Origin: JBEBVQ01 sp964527735
GTDB taxonomy: Bacteria; Bacteroidota; Bacteroidia; Chitinophagales; Chitinophagaceae
Direction of reading: 5' to 3'
DNA length: 64,000 bases
NCBI GenBank assembly: GCA_964527735.1
Contig: CAZGPG010000009.1
Location: 73,129-137,128 of the forward strand
Shown here: positions 6,906 through 16,396 of the stretch, piece by piece
How positions within the stretch are numbered: the first letter of the stretch is position 1
How the letters are laid out: the number at the start of each line of letters is the position of its first letter
Notes under the pieces: model-generated
Database searches by the model: none
Told to the model about the DNA's origin: nothing
What the model saw: the letters and a program-made list of their open reading frames with translations, nothing else
Program-made: the position numbers and the translations under genes

Positions 6906-8915
6906 CTATTTCAGGATCAGCTTTTGCACCCTGGTCTCAACGCCGGCATCAAACTGCAGATAATATATCCCGGGGGCAAATCCGCTTAGGTCGAGCTCCT
7001 TCCAGACACCATCCGTAACGGCCAGTGTTTGTCCCTGGCTGTTCATCAGCCTGCTGCGCATAACCTGTAAGGAACCTGGATGTATCCGTACCCGTCCGCC
7101 CGACGGATTCGGATAAAGCGTCAAACCATCGGCAGCCGGCGCCATTGTCGCAACCGACAGATCATTATCGTCATCGCCATTATCATCATCATTTGTTTCC
7201 CGGTATGTATAACGTACCAGAACGGTTCCGGTATGGAGCGATAGCTGATCCGTCACCCGTACGACCACAGGTAAGGTATCGGTACCGATATTGAGCGAAT
7301 CCTGGTAACCAACAGCCACCCAAAAACCGGTAGTATCGCCGGCAGAAGATATGGCCTCCGCAAACGTTTTCTGATTATGCTGCTCATAAGCCCATACATC
7401 CCGGATGCCGAGCGTAGCCGTATCAGCAAAGGCAATAAACACATTTCTTTTGTGCGGCATTGCTTCCGTAAGCTCTATGGTGCTGTCTGTGCCGTAAGCC
7501 AGTATGCCCCTTCCGGTATAACTGCCGTATACGGCCAGTTGTCCGTTGATCTCTGCCAGACCGGTAAGCCGGGACTGCACATATAACGTCTGCGAAGAGC
7601 TGCCCAGTGCATAATAACTCTTTGCCTGTATTGCCGACCAGTCCTTATTCACCTTAATGACAAACCCCTTGCGGTTATCCACAACCGGCGGACTGTTGAT
7701 ATCCAGCGTATCAACCAGGCCATTATTACTGGTTATGTGAAAAGTATTGGCCGGATATGCTTGCATTGTATTACCGATCAGGTACATGGAGCTGCCGATC
7801 CATTTGGCAGAAAAGAACATGGACGTTCCCATGTCAAACGAAGTATGACTGATCTTGAGATTATTAAAGCCACCGCCCGGCAGCGATTCGATCACAAACT
7901 GAAACCCGTAATTATCTCCATTCCATATAGGTACCGGCGCCGGCAGACCTGCGCCGTAGTGATTAGGGCTGAGGTAAGTGTTATTGGGTAATGTAAGTGT
8001 TGTTGTATTAATTGTATCGGGGCGGAAACCTTCTTCTTTAAAATAGAGTACAGAACTTCCGGTACCTGATTTGGCGCTGATATACGTCTTCCCGTCATGG
8101 ACCGTCAGACCCAGGGGATAAGACCCGTGCTTAAAGCCGAATAGCCCTTTTTTTACCGGGTTCAGATGCGGGTCGAGCTGGAGGAACACATAATCCAGTT
8201 CCCCGGCATTTTCGATCGTTACATAATCCCAGGTAAACTGTCGGCCCTGAACCCGGTTCGGGATCGTATTAAACCCGTTGTTTACAGTACTGAAAACAGT
8301 GGTCAGCAATGCTACATTGCCATCTTCATCCACATCAAAAACCGGACGCCGGGCATGAAAGCCACCGGCATCGTAGTCAATGATCGTTTCCGAAGCAAGG
8401 CCCCTGCGTCCGGAGTGATGAATCACAACCCGGTCAAGCTCATTCCCCGAGGGGTCGAGCTTAAGCAGGTACATCCGCTCTCTTGCGTCGTTGGGATCCC
8501 CGGTACTGTCAAAAAAACCGTTGTTGATCCGGAGCATATCATTCCCCCGGTAGCGTCCTGCGATATAGAGATTGCCGGCCTTATCACTTCTGACACACAA
8601 AGCCGTCGACTGGAACAAACTGCCCGTATCCGCTATCGGTGCGCCCCATTTCATCACGCCCTTATGATCATACCTGGCCACAAAACCGCGGACGGCCTTA
8701 CTGTGCAGTATAGCAGCGTTGCCATTGGGATTGATATTCACCTGTGCATCAAAAAAATCAGCCGCTACAATCACATCGCCCCCGGGGAGCTGCAGCAGGT
8801 CGTTTACTACGATATTCCCTCCGGGGACAGGCAGGTTCACATATGCAGCTGGTCTCTGAGCTATAAGCGGACATGAGGCACATAAAACGAGAGCAAGGAT
8901 AACAAGACAACGCAT
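6906..8915 (-). CDS. Large secreted protein with T9SS type A sorting domain
   Basis: The start at 8915 (MRCLVILALVLCASCPLIAQ) gives a proper signal peptide; the open frame extends 16 codons upstream. The 669-residue product is built of beta strands with repeated patterns such as VARYDHKG, YLLKLDPSGNELD and FLQLDPHLNPV, as in SBBP/beta-propeller-like repeat proteins that report on values. A very acidic linker (NDDDNGDDDND) separates this from the C-terminal sorting domain (LTLYPNPSGGRVRIHPG ... APGIYYLQFDAG ... KLILK). It should be exported through the outer membrane by the type IX system. The role on the surface is unknown. Confidence 0.75.
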   Translation of the reverse strand: MRCLVILALVLCASCPLIAQRPAAYVNLPVPGGNIVVNDLLQLPGGDVIVAADFFDAQVNINPNGNAAILHSKAVRGFVARYDHKGVMKWGAPIADTGSLFQSTALCVRSDKAGNLYIAGRYRGNDMLRINNGFFDSTGDPNDARERMYLLKLDPSGNELDRVVIHHSGRRGLASETIIDYDAGGFHARRPVFDVDEDGNVALLTTVFSTVNNGFNTIPNRVQGRQFTWDYVTIENAGELDYVFLQLDPHLNPVKKGLFGFKHGSYPLGLTVHDGKTYISAKSGTGSSVLYFKEEGFRPDTINTTTLTLPNNTYLSPNHYGAGLPAPVPIWNGDNYGFQFVIESLPGGGFNNLKISHTSFDMGTSMFFSAKWIGSSMYLIGNTMQAYPANTFHITSNNGLVDTLDINSPPVVDNRKGFVIKVNKDWSAIQAKSYYALGSSSQTLYVQSRLTGLAEINGQLAVYGSYTGRGILAYGTDSTIELTEAMPHKRNVFIAFADTATLGIRDVWAYEQHNQKTFAEAISSAGDTTGFWVAVGYQDSLNIGTDTLPVVVRVTDQLSLHTGTVLVRYTYRETNDDDNGDDDNDLSVATMAPAADGLTLYPNPSGGRVRIHPGSLQVMRSRLMNSQGQTLAVTDGVWKELDLSGFAPGIYYLQFDAGVETRVQKLILK

Positions 8916-9352
8916 AATGATATTTATATGATAAGTAACAGGAACGGAAAAATTAAGAATCAAGGCTTGTAAACAATAAAATTAAACGACTTTGCACTGG
9001 CATTACCACTCAAACTCCTTGTGAACACCAGCAGCTTATTACTGCCTGAATTCACGATTACAAATCCCAGGTTAGCACTTTCGTTCAACAACACCACAGT
9101 TACGGATCTCACAGAAATTATAACGGGGAAGAAATCTTATCTGCAGTCTGGAATCAAGCCGATACTGATGCAAAAATAAAGAGATCGGCCTTCCCGGATA
9201 AGCGGGATTCCCACCTTTCTCCACCCGGGGGTATTCCCCCTTTTTTTGCCGGCATCGTATTTTCCGGGAAAACCCCTGAAGTTACCCGGGTCGGCAGCAA
9301 TATTTTTGCCCTTTCGCTTTAATACATTCATTAAACCTAAACTGTCGTGACT
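8916..9352. other. 437-base space between divergent genes, holding a possible gene remnant
   Basis: The divergent genes starting at 8915 and 9353 are separated by this space. The part 8960-9136 carries a minus-strand open frame described separately. The part 9150-9330 is GC-rich with short palindromic runs (CCACCCGGGGG, CCCGGGTC) and no clear promoter motif. Regulatory sites for both genes are likely here but I cannot point to them. Confidence 0.4.
8960..9136 (-). pseudogene. Open-frame fragment without a start codon, possible gene remnant
   Basis: A minus-strand frame of 58 codons from 9136 to the stop at 8960-8962 has no ATG. It reads VTVVLLNESANLGFVIVNSG and then SNKLLVFTRSLSGNASAKSF with a regular beta-strand pattern and an ordinary amino acid mix. 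This looks like the C-terminus of a decayed secreted protein, or a short gene starting at GTG. No family is recognised. It ends 45 bases before the start of the T9SS gene on the same strand. Confidence 0.3.
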
Positions 9353-10570
9353 ATGAAATTACCCAAACGGATGATGCACAGCTATACCATTGCCGGCATA
9401 CTTACCGCCGCTACAATACTCGGATCCTGTAACAAGGATGAAGACCCGCCGGTGCCAGCGCCGCCCACGACGATCGATCCGCCGACAGAGCTGGACTGCC
9501 GCTATTTCTCAGAAAATAAAAATGCCATCTTAAAGGATAATCCCAACGCGCCCGTAGATTATATTATCAGTTGCAAAATGGCGATCAATGATGACGTAAC
9601 GATCGAAGCCGGCACCACCATCGCATTCAAAACAGATGCCGGACTGGTCGTGAATAAACAGGGATCTCTGACCACATCAGGCACCAGCGCTTTACCGGTT
9701 ACCCTGACGGGAACGGACAAAACAAGGGGCGCCTGGTCGGGCATTATATTCTTCAGCAACGACGTAAAAAACAAACTGCAGTATACCGTTGTAGAGTATG
9801 CAGGCGGATCTGCGTTCAACAGCAACAACAACAAAGGCGCCGTGATCGCATATGCAGACAGCCGGCTGAGCATGAACAACTGCACGTTACGGCACAGTGC
9901 AGAATACGGGTTAAATGCAGATTATGGCAGCATCACGCTGGACCTGAATAACAACGTATATACTTCCAACAAATCGCCCATCCGCATGAGAGCCGAATTG
10001 CTCGGCATGACATCTCCCTCTGACAGGCACACCGGTAATGATGAAGATAAAGTAGTGCTGAATTTCTATACTGCCAGCCTGGGACAACCCGTTACCTGGA
10101 AAAAAATTGATGTGCCGTACAGAACGGTCGTAACGAGCAGCTCCATCCCGCAGCTTAGCATAAACAACGCCCTCACCATTGAACCCGGTGTCATTGTGGA
10201 AATGGGACAGGGCGCCGGCCTGAAAATCAACGAGAACGGCAGCATGAATGCTGTCGGAACGGAGCATGACCCCATCATATTCCGCGGATCCGTTAACCAG
10301 CCGGGCTCCTGGGGCTGCATCTATTTTACCCATACGCAAAGCCCCCTCAACCAGCTGCAGCATATGGAAATAAGAAATGCAGGAGAAGGCTCGAACAAAG
10401 GCGCCGTATATATGTGGGCGAAGCCTGCGCTGAATATACAGAATGTGCACTTCTCCGACATAAAGACCTGCGCCATCTATGCGGCGCCGGGTACATCCTC
10501 ACCCAATACAAACCTGACAACAGGCAACCTGACGTACAGCAATGTGGGTGGTGAGATCTGCGGAGACTGA
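9353..10570 (+). CDS. Right-handed beta-helix lipoprotein
   Basis: Starting at the ATG at 9353 (a GTG two codons earlier is also possible), the 405-residue product has a lipoprotein signal ending ILGSC-NKDED, then a proline-rich tether (PPVPAPPTTIDPPTE). The rest is parallel beta-helix repeats: DDVTIEAGTTIAFKTDAGL, GSLTTSGTSALPVTLTG, GAWSGIIF, LQYTVVEYAGG, and a second similar half (LTIEPGVIVEMGQGAGLKI, GSWGCIYF). Such proteins are usually cell-surface adhesins or polysaccharide binders in this phylum. It converges on a kinase/regulator pair with a terminator between. Confidence 0.75.
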   Translation: MKLPKRMMHSYTIAGILTAATILGSCNKDEDPPVPAPPTTIDPPTELDCRYFSENKNAILKDNPNAPVDYIISCKMAINDDVTIEAGTTIAFKTDAGLVVNKQGSLTTSGTSALPVTLTGTDKTRGAWSGIIFFSNDVKNKLQYTVVEYAGGSAFNSNNNKGAVIAYADSRLSMNNCTLRHSAEYGLNADYGSITLDLNNNVYTSNKSPIRMRAELLGMTSPSDRHTGNDEDKVVLNFYTASLGQPVTWKKIDVPYRTVVTSSSIPQLSINNALTIEPGVIVEMGQGAGLKINENGSMNAVGTEHDPIIFRGSVNQPGSWGCIYFTHTQSPLNQLQHMEIRNAGEGSNKGAVYMWAKPALNIQNVHFSDIKTCAIYAAPGTSSPNTNLTTGNLTYSNVGGEICGD

Positions 10571-10612
10571 TCCTTTACCTGACAATTCCTGACACAATAC
10601 CCCCCATTTACC

Positions 10613-10655
10613 ACAGGCGTACACACATCCTCCGTGTACGCCTGTTCTTTTTCGC
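10613..10655 (+). terminator. Terminator between convergent genes
   Basis: ACAGGCGTACAC at 10613-10624 pairs perfectly with GTGTACGCCTGT at 10634-10645 and is followed by TCTTTTTC on the plus strand. It ends the beta-helix gene and lies 4 bases before the stop of the minus-strand regulator gene at 10660. Confidence 0.8.
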
Positions 10656-10659
10656 AGGA

Positions 10660-11283
10660 TCAGAGATAACCTTTCAGAATAGCTTTCTTTACAAGATCTG
10701 ATATATTCCTCGCATCAAACTTCACAAAAAGAGCCGCGCGGTGGTTTTCCACCGTTTTTTCGGAAAGGAACAGCTCTTCGGCAATCTCCCGGCTCGTTCT
10801 GGCTTTCAGTATACCCGCAAGCACCTCCGCTTCTCTCGGCGTCAGTTTGATATCGTGACTCCGCCCCGCTGCCAACGGAGTGAACAGTTGTGCCCTGACA
10901 CGGGGAGAAATATAGATCTCATCCTGCTGTACCGTCTGCAGCGCCACCCCGATCTCGGTATTGGGGTCGGATTTCAACAGGTAGCCATGCACACCCTGGC
11001 TTAATAGCATCTCCACCGTTGCCTGGTCCGAAAAGGAAGATATGATGATGATACGGAGTGCCGGATATGCCTGCATCAGTTCACGGACAAACTCACGGGC
11101 ATCGTCCGCACCAAGCCTGATATCGAGGAACAAGACATCCGTATGCTGCTCCCGCAACGACATGTACAAGGCCTCCCGCGACTCGGCGCCGGAAGCGCTG
11201 CTATCCGGAACATGATCCCGTACATACTGTAAAAAACCATCCAGGATCAGTGCATGATCATCGGCAATCAGGATATGCATCAT
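10660..11283 (-). CDS. NarL/LuxR-type response regulator (pair 1)
   Basis: The 207-residue product has a receiver domain (residues 3-120: ILIADDHALILDGF, phosphoacceptor Asp in DVLFLDIRLG, Lys in YLLKSDPN) and a LuxR-type helix-turn-helix (about residues 142-205: LTPREAEVLAGILKART, SEKTVENHRAALF). Phosphorylation by the partner kinase would promote DNA binding. Two adjacent ATG codons (11283 and 11280) are possible starts; the kinase stop codon overlaps this pair, giving translational coupling. Targets are unknown; the nearest surface gene is the convergent beta-helix lipoprotein. Confidence 0.9.
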   Translation of the reverse strand: MMHILIADDHALILDGFLQYVRDHVPDSSASGAESREALYMSLREQHTDVLFLDIRLGADDAREFVRELMQAYPALRIIIISSFSDQATVEMLLSQGVHGYLLKSDPNTEIGVALQTVQQDEIYISPRVRAQLFTPLAAGRSHDIKLTPREAEVLAGILKARTSREIAEELFLSEKTVENHRAALFVKFDARNISDLVKKAILKGYL

Positions 11284-13121
11284 CTTGTTGTAACGTTCAT
11301 AAAAACTGAAGTACCACGCCCCGGAGCCGTGCTGAAATCCACATCCACGTTCATGCTCTGCAAGCGCTCTATGAGTCCCGGTAAGCCGGTTGAAGATATC
11401 TTATCCCGCTCAAAACCCTTACCGTTGTCTTCAATACTTATCTGGAAGCTATCTTCCTGCAACTGAAGGAACTGGACGTTTATTTCCGTGGCCGCCGCAT
11501 GCTTCTGCGCATTCTGCACAAATTCCTGCACTGCGCGATACAGTATACTGCTCTTGTCGCCGGTAAGCACACAATGATCCGTATTGCTTTTAAAAGACAC
11601 ATACCCACCGTAAAACATCTGGCAAAACCGGCCGATGGCCACCGGGAGCGGCGTCTTTGCAAAATCCACGGGCATCAGGTTATGCGCCACGCCACGCACC
11701 TCATCGTGGGTACTTTGTACCAGTTGCAGCAAGGCGCGCGCCTCACCTTCCCTTATGTTTTCCAGGCCAAGTTTTAACGCGATCAGGTTGGAGGCCACAC
11801 CATCATGTAATTCAACCGCCAGCCGCTTCCGCTCCTGCTCTTCCCCGTCTGCCAGGGCAAGCAATATCGCCTTGTTCTTTTCTTCGGCCTGTATCCGGTT
11901 CCGTTGCCGCACATACAACCGGTATCCCGCAAGCAACACGGTCACCAGTACAGAGACCAGCAGGAGTACAACGATGATATTCCTTTGCCTGCCGAGCTTG
12001 TTTGCCTGCAACAGGATCGTATTGTTCTTTTTCTCCGCTTCGTACTTCAGCAGGAGCTCCTGAATGACTTTCTGATTATTAGCCGTCAGCTTATCCCGGA
12101 ATTGCTGCTCAGCTTCCCGGAGATAGCTGATCGCTTTATCCTTATCGCCCACCCCTTCGTAGCTATAGGCAAGATTCTTATAGAGATTGTATTTAACTTC
12201 TTCATTGTTCAGTTTTTCGGCCAGCATCAGGGCCTCTTCCCCGGATGCGATCGCCTCACGGTATTCTTTACGCACCAGGTAAACCTTCAGCAGACCGCTT
12301 CTTACCGGGAGCAGTATCTGGTACTGGCGGAATTGCTCCGCAAGCGTTACGGTCTGCAGCAGGTATGTCAGCGCCTGATCGTAATCGGATACGTTGATTG
12401 CTACTTCTGCCAGTGCATAATTAGCCAGCAACAATCCCATCGGGTTGTTATACTTCCGGCTCAGCTCCATCGCTTCATCCGCTGCCGCTGCTGCCACTTC
12501 ACTCTTCTCCAGGTTTGTTGCCGCCACCGAAACGATTGCTTTACAAAGCGGGAGGTAAGAGGTATCCTTCAAATCCGTCAGGAGCTTTTCCGCCTCCGTA
12601 CTGTATTTGTAAGCAGATTCAAAATCCAGCCGGCTGAAGAATAGATTGGCCAGGTTGAATTTTATCGCCGCCGTCTGCTGCCGGTCATCTGCCCGTTCAA
12701 ATATCTTGATGGCATGCCGGAAATCCGCCACTGCCGCCTCATGCTGCTGACGATAAGAGGCCACTGCGCCTCTGAGGTTGTAGAATTTGGCAGTGCCGGG
12801 AGACATGCTGTCGGCGCCAAAAAGATCAAAAGCCAGTGAAAGTACACTATCCGCCTGATCCAGCCAGCCTGTTTGTATATAATACCTTGCCAGGTGGAGA
12901 TAGTAAAACTCCCGCAGGTGTCCGGATGCAGCGACGGCGCTGTCTGCGGATTTCAGGATACTGTCTGCCGCGGGAGGTTGCAGCATCGCCTGCTGAAACC
13001 AGGACTGCACCATCAACGAATCTTCCGGCGCAAGTGCTTTTATTTCCGGCAGGTTTTCAACAGATCTGCCACAACTAAATAAGATCAATACAAAACACCA
13101 TGCAATCCTGCAACTATTCAA
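11280..13121 (-). CDS. TPR-containing histidine kinase, NarX-like (pair 1)
   Basis: The 613-residue product starts with a lipoprotein-like signal (CFVLILFSC-GRS). Residues about 40-370 are tetratricopeptide repeats (for example FYNLRGAVASYRQQHEAAVA, ALTYLLQTVTLAEQF, DKAISYLREAEQQF). A single membrane helix follows (IIVVLLLVSVLVTVLLAG, near 380-403), then a short coiled coil and a HisKA_3 domain with the phosphoacceptor His near residue 439 (ERKRLAVELHDGVASN) and a HATPase domain (VQNAQKHAAAT, IEDNGKGF, GTSVF). The TPR part is probably periplasmic and serves as the sensor. It overlaps the regulator gene by 4 bases. Confidence 0.85.
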   Translation of the reverse strand: MNSCRIAWCFVLILFSCGRSVENLPEIKALAPEDSLMVQSWFQQAMLQPPAADSILKSADSAVAASGHLREFYYLHLARYYIQTGWLDQADSVLSLAFDLFGADSMSPGTAKFYNLRGAVASYRQQHEAAVADFRHAIKIFERADDRQQTAAIKFNLANLFFSRLDFESAYKYSTEAEKLLTDLKDTSYLPLCKAIVSVAATNLEKSEVAAAAADEAMELSRKYNNPMGLLLANYALAEVAINVSDYDQALTYLLQTVTLAEQFRQYQILLPVRSGLLKVYLVRKEYREAIASGEEALMLAEKLNNEEVKYNLYKNLAYSYEGVGDKDKAISYLREAEQQFRDKLTANNQKVIQELLLKYEAEKKNNTILLQANKLGRQRNIIVVLLLVSVLVTVLLAGYRLYVRQRNRIQAEEKNKAILLALADGEEQERKRLAVELHDGVASNLIALKLGLENIREGEARALLQLVQSTHDEVRGVAHNLMPVDFAKTPLPVAIGRFCQMFYGGYVSFKSNTDHCVLTGDKSSILYRAVQEFVQNAQKHAAATEINVQFLQLQEDSFQISIEDNGKGFERDKISSTGLPGLIERLQSMNVDVDFSTAPGRGTSVFMNVTTR

Positions 13122-13231
13122 AATATTTCTTTAATGGTTAAACGAATTAAGCACAAGAAATGACAATTTGACAACTTAGCCAAACAGGCAGGTACAGATT
13201 ACCTTTGCGGGAGCAAAAAAACTATTGCTGG

Positions 13232-13483
13232 CTAGAAAATTTGAACTTTCACATCAGACCTGCTGTCAACAAAGGCACGGACGGATTCTTTGTTATCAAG
13301 CAACAGAAAATGTTTTTCTGTCAGAGGCCTGGAAAAACAACCTACCTGATAAGTCTCACTTCCTTTCACTACATATTTAATACTGATTGCTTCCGTAGTC
13401 ATATCCTTATCAAACTGCTTCAGAATGGAAAAGTCAAAACAGCATCCATTTTCAAGAGTTATTTTCGAAACGGATTTTTTCAT
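13232..13483 (-). pseudogene. N-terminal fragment of an AraC-family regulator
   Basis: From the ATG at 13483 the frame gives 83 residues: KSVSKITLENGCCFDFSIL, then AISIKYVVKGSETYQVGCFS and FLLLDNKESVRAFVDSRSDV. This resembles the N-terminal cupin-like sensing part of Bacteroidota AraC regulators, from recall. A stop follows at 13232 and no C-terminal helix-turn-helix appears downstream in any frame. The gene seems truncated. The frame could also start further upstream at 13555, but that segment does not look natural. Confidence 0.45.
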
Positions 13484-13600
13484 GGAGTTAACATAGTAGC
13501 GTTTCCCGAAGTTCGTAAAAAATAAAGTAGCGTAAAACCATTGATGACCTGACAAACGAAAACCCGCTTTTTTAACTGAACAAATTTTCAGAAATGGGTC

Positions 13601-14155
13601 TTACTGATCAAACAAGCTCTCGTCAGAATAAAAAACCTGACCATTATTGATACGAGCAGGAGAGGTGTAAGCATGCTCTTCGGCTTTGCCAGGCGACATA
13701 ATATGCAATACGGTCCAGCCCTTCGCTTTCAAATAGTCCGACACCATAGACCGGTGACAACGCCACCATACCGCTTCCGAACACATATAAGCAGTAAGCT
13801 GCTCCAGTGCAACAGCTTCCAGCGTCGCTATAGCTTCCCTGAAATCATCTGTTTCCATATAATCTGCATAACCCCGGAAAGAGCTATTGCGCCAGCGGCT
13901 GTTTTTTGAATGTTCATGTACCTTTCTCCTGCCTCCCAGCCCCTCCAGATGCGTGTACCGGATGCCGGCTTGCTGCAATTCCCCTGCCAACTGTTCTTTA
14001 TTGAACCAGGGATGCTTCTTTGAACCGGGGAAACGCCTTATGTCGGCCACAGCTTCAATATTAAATGAATGCAGCAGGTTTATAAAATCAGCAGGTTTAT
14101 ACGTGGAATGACCCACAGTATAAATAGTTTGCTTATCGGATGGTTTTGAATTCAT
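13601..14155 (-). CDS. DUF488 family protein
   Basis: The 184-residue product begins TIYTVGHSTYKPADFINLL and continues AVADIRRFPGSKKHPWFNKE, LEGLGGRRKVHE, then YMCSEAVWWRCHRSMVSDYL. The N-terminal TxGHS, the R-x-x-P-x-S strand and the late Cys-His-Arg motif are hallmarks of DUF488, a widespread soluble family without an established general function. Length fits the family. It stands alone on the minus strand and has no clear operon partner. Confidence 0.85.
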   Translation of the reverse strand: MNSKPSDKQTIYTVGHSTYKPADFINLLHSFNIEAVADIRRFPGSKKHPWFNKEQLAGELQQAGIRYTHLEGLGGRRKVHEHSKNSRWRNSSFRGYADYMETDDFREAIATLEAVALEQLTAYMCSEAVWWRCHRSMVSDYLKAKGWTVLHIMSPGKAEEHAYTSPARINNGQVFYSDESLFDQ

Positions 14156-14372
14156 GTTGCTGTTTTGCTAAAGTATTTAAGTATACGCACTATAGTATTC
14201 AGCACAATGAAGACAAATAATCAACTCCGGTGAAGCCGGATATCTTTCGTTAAATACAGGTTGCTATCTTATAAAAATAGCTCAAAAATCTGTAATTACC
14301 AATATTGTAGACGATTGGGACTTAACGCTTGCCCGGGAGAGAGAATAATTTTTTAGCTATCTTGTTTTCGCT

Positions 14373-15062
14373 ATGAAAAAAAAGTTTTCAGAACGAGTAA
14401 TTGAATTCAACCGTCAGCTGCATTATCCCGGGGAATTGCCTATCGGTTTTCAGGTAATGAATCCCTATCTGGACAATCCTGAAACGATGAAAGTGATGCA
14501 GGAGTTTTACCATAAGTATTACGATGATCAGGCACAAAGAAAATTCATCGTCGGGATTAATCCGAGCCGGCACGGCGCCGGCATCACAGGCGTGCCTTTT
14601 ACAGATACAAAACGGCTGGAAAGCGTTTGCGGTATCAGCATGAAGTCTGCCCGCACACACGAGATATCGTCGGTGTTTATGTACGACATGATAGCGGCCT
14701 TCGGCGGTGCAGAAGTTTTTTATAAGCGATTTTATATCAACTCCCCCTTCCCGCTGGCGATCATCCGCCAAACCAGGGACGGCAAATGGCTCAATGCCAA
14801 CTATTATGACGACCCGGTTCTTTTTGAAACGGTAAAAGAATTTATGATCGCATCGCTGAAAAAACATATCAGCATGGGGTTAAACACTTCAGAAGTTTTC
14901 ATATTGGGAAAGAAAAATGCGACGTTCATTCATAAGCTGAACCGGCAGGAAAAGATGTTTGATACATTAACGGTGCTGGAACATCCCCGTTATATTCAAC
15001 AATACAAATCAAAAGAGAAGCAGTTGTACATTGATAAATACATACAGACGTTAGGAAAATAA
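14373..15062 (+). CDS. SMUG2-type uracil-DNA glycosylase family protein (DUF4918)
   Basis: The 229-residue product contains KFIVGINPSRHGAGITGVPF at about residues 58-77 and FTDTKRLES after it. The GINPS/GxxxTGxPF element is the water-activating loop of the uracil-DNA glycosylase fold in the SMUG2 branch. A later VLEHPRYIQQYK fits the C-terminal HPS/HPR DNA-intercalating loop. It would remove damaged bases, mostly uracil or its derivatives, as the first step of base excision repair; substrate is inferred from the family. It is a single-gene unit upstream of ald on the same strand. Confidence 0.8.
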   Translation: MKKKFSERVIEFNRQLHYPGELPIGFQVMNPYLDNPETMKVMQEFYHKYYDDQAQRKFIVGINPSRHGAGITGVPFTDTKRLESVCGISMKSARTHEISSVFMYDMIAAFGGAEVFYKRFYINSPFPLAIIRQTRDGKWLNANYYDDPVLFETVKEFMIASLKKHISMGLNTSEVFILGKKNATFIHKLNRQEKMFDTLTVLEHPRYIQQYKSKEKQLYIDKYIQTLGK

Positions 15063-15154
15063 ACATCCGGGGCCCGGCAAAGAGGCATATTATCTCTTCT
15101 TTTATCCAAACTTATTTCGTATATTTCTGCCAGGAAACACATCTTTGCACCGGA

Positions 15155-16366
15155 ATGAGCAAGAAACCCTACATATCACCCTCTTTCTCCTACGTACCGC
15201 TGGAAGAGACGCTGGAGATCATACCCCGGAAAAAACAGCTGTTCATCGGCATCCCGAAAGAGACTTCCTTCCAGGAAAACCGGGTGGCGCTGACCCCCGA
15301 AGCCGTATCCGTACTGGTCAACAATGGTCATGAGGTGACCGTAGAACACGGCGCCGGAGAAGGTTCCTTTTACTTCGACAGCGATTACAGTGAGGCGGGT
15401 GCACGTATTGTATACGAAAAGCAGGAGGTATACAAAGCCACCATGATCATTAAATCCGCTCCCATATCAGAAGAAGAGGTCTGCATGCTGCAGCCCAACC
15501 AGGTCATAATATCGCCGATCCACCTTCCTTTTCTGAAGACTTCCATGATGGAGCAGCTGATGCAGAAAAAGATCATCGCCATTGCGTTTGAATCCATCAA
15601 GGATGATTCGGGCACCTACCCTATTGTACGCTCCATGAGCGAGATCGCCGGCAGCAGCGCCATACTGACGGCTGCCCAGTATCTCAACAACGTGCACAGC
15701 GGCAAAGGCATTCTGCTCGGCGGCATTTCGGGCGTACCACCTGCCAAAGTCCTGATCATCGGCGCCGGTATCGTCGGCGAGTTTGCAGCGCGGGCCGCGC
15801 TTGGCCTGGGCGCTTCGGTGCAGGTGTTCGACAATTCGATCTACCGGCTGATGCGGCTGCAGAACAATGTGGGCCGGCGGGTGTTCACTTCCGTGATAGA
15901 CCCCGTAACACTGGCTGAAGAATTGTGTATGGCCGATGTGGCCGTCGGCGCGCTGAAACCGGTAAACGGCATTACGCCCATGGTGGTCACCGAAGAAATG
16001 GTGCAGCATATGAAAGCCGGATCAGTGATCGTGGATGTAAGCATTGACCGCGGCGGGTGCTTCGAAACGTCACGGGTCACCTCGCACGAAAAACCTGTTT
16101 ATAAAAAATACGATGTCATTCATTATTGCGTTCCGAATATCCCTTCAGGCGTAGCCCGTACCGCGTCGCGCGCCATCAGCAATGTGCTGATGCCCATAGC
16201 CCTCGAATGCGGAGAAATGAGCGGCGCCGAAGGACTGATACTGGCCAAAAGCGGCATCCGGAAAGGGGTGTATCTGTACAAAGGCTGTGTAACCAACTCT
16301 TCCCTCGCCCGCCGCTTTTCATTAAAATACACTGATCTTGACCTTCTGCTGGCTTCTCCGAGCTGA
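15155..16366 (+). CDS. ald: Alanine dehydrogenase
   Basis: The 403-residue product carries the AlaDH/PNT N-terminal domain (FIGIPKETSFQENRVALTPE) and the NAD-binding domain (KVLIIGAGIVGEFAARAALG). Active-site regions SPIHLPF and MIIKSAP match the Lys and His positions of alanine dehydrogenases, and VDVSIDRGGCFETSRVT is diagnostic. It catalyses reversible NAD-dependent oxidation of L-alanine to pyruvate and ammonia. It has about 25 extra residues before the usual start, as in other Bacteroidota copies. A weak promoter match TTCG-N20-CATCTTTG ends 8 bases before the start. Confidence 0.93.
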   Translation: MSKKPYISPSFSYVPLEETLEIIPRKKQLFIGIPKETSFQENRVALTPEAVSVLVNNGHEVTVEHGAGEGSFYFDSDYSEAGARIVYEKQEVYKATMIIKSAPISEEEVCMLQPNQVIISPIHLPFLKTSMMEQLMQKKIIAIAFESIKDDSGTYPIVRSMSEIAGSSAILTAAQYLNNVHSGKGILLGGISGVPPAKVLIIGAGIVGEFAARAALGLGASVQVFDNSIYRLMRLQNNVGRRVFTSVIDPVTLAEELCMADVAVGALKPVNGITPMVVTEEMVQHMKAGSVIVDVSIDRGGCFETSRVTSHEKPVYKKYDVIHYCVPNIPSGVARTASRAISNVLMPIALECGEMSGAEGLILAKSGIRKGVYLYKGCVTNSSLARRFSLKYTDLDLLLASPS

Positions 16367-16396
16367 ATACTATAAACCCAAGCCCCGTTATTTTAT

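Noticed and set aside
13205..13525. Plus-strand 106-codon frame opposite the AraC fragment
   Set aside because: The minus-strand reading has recognisable AraC N-terminal motifs; this frame has none.
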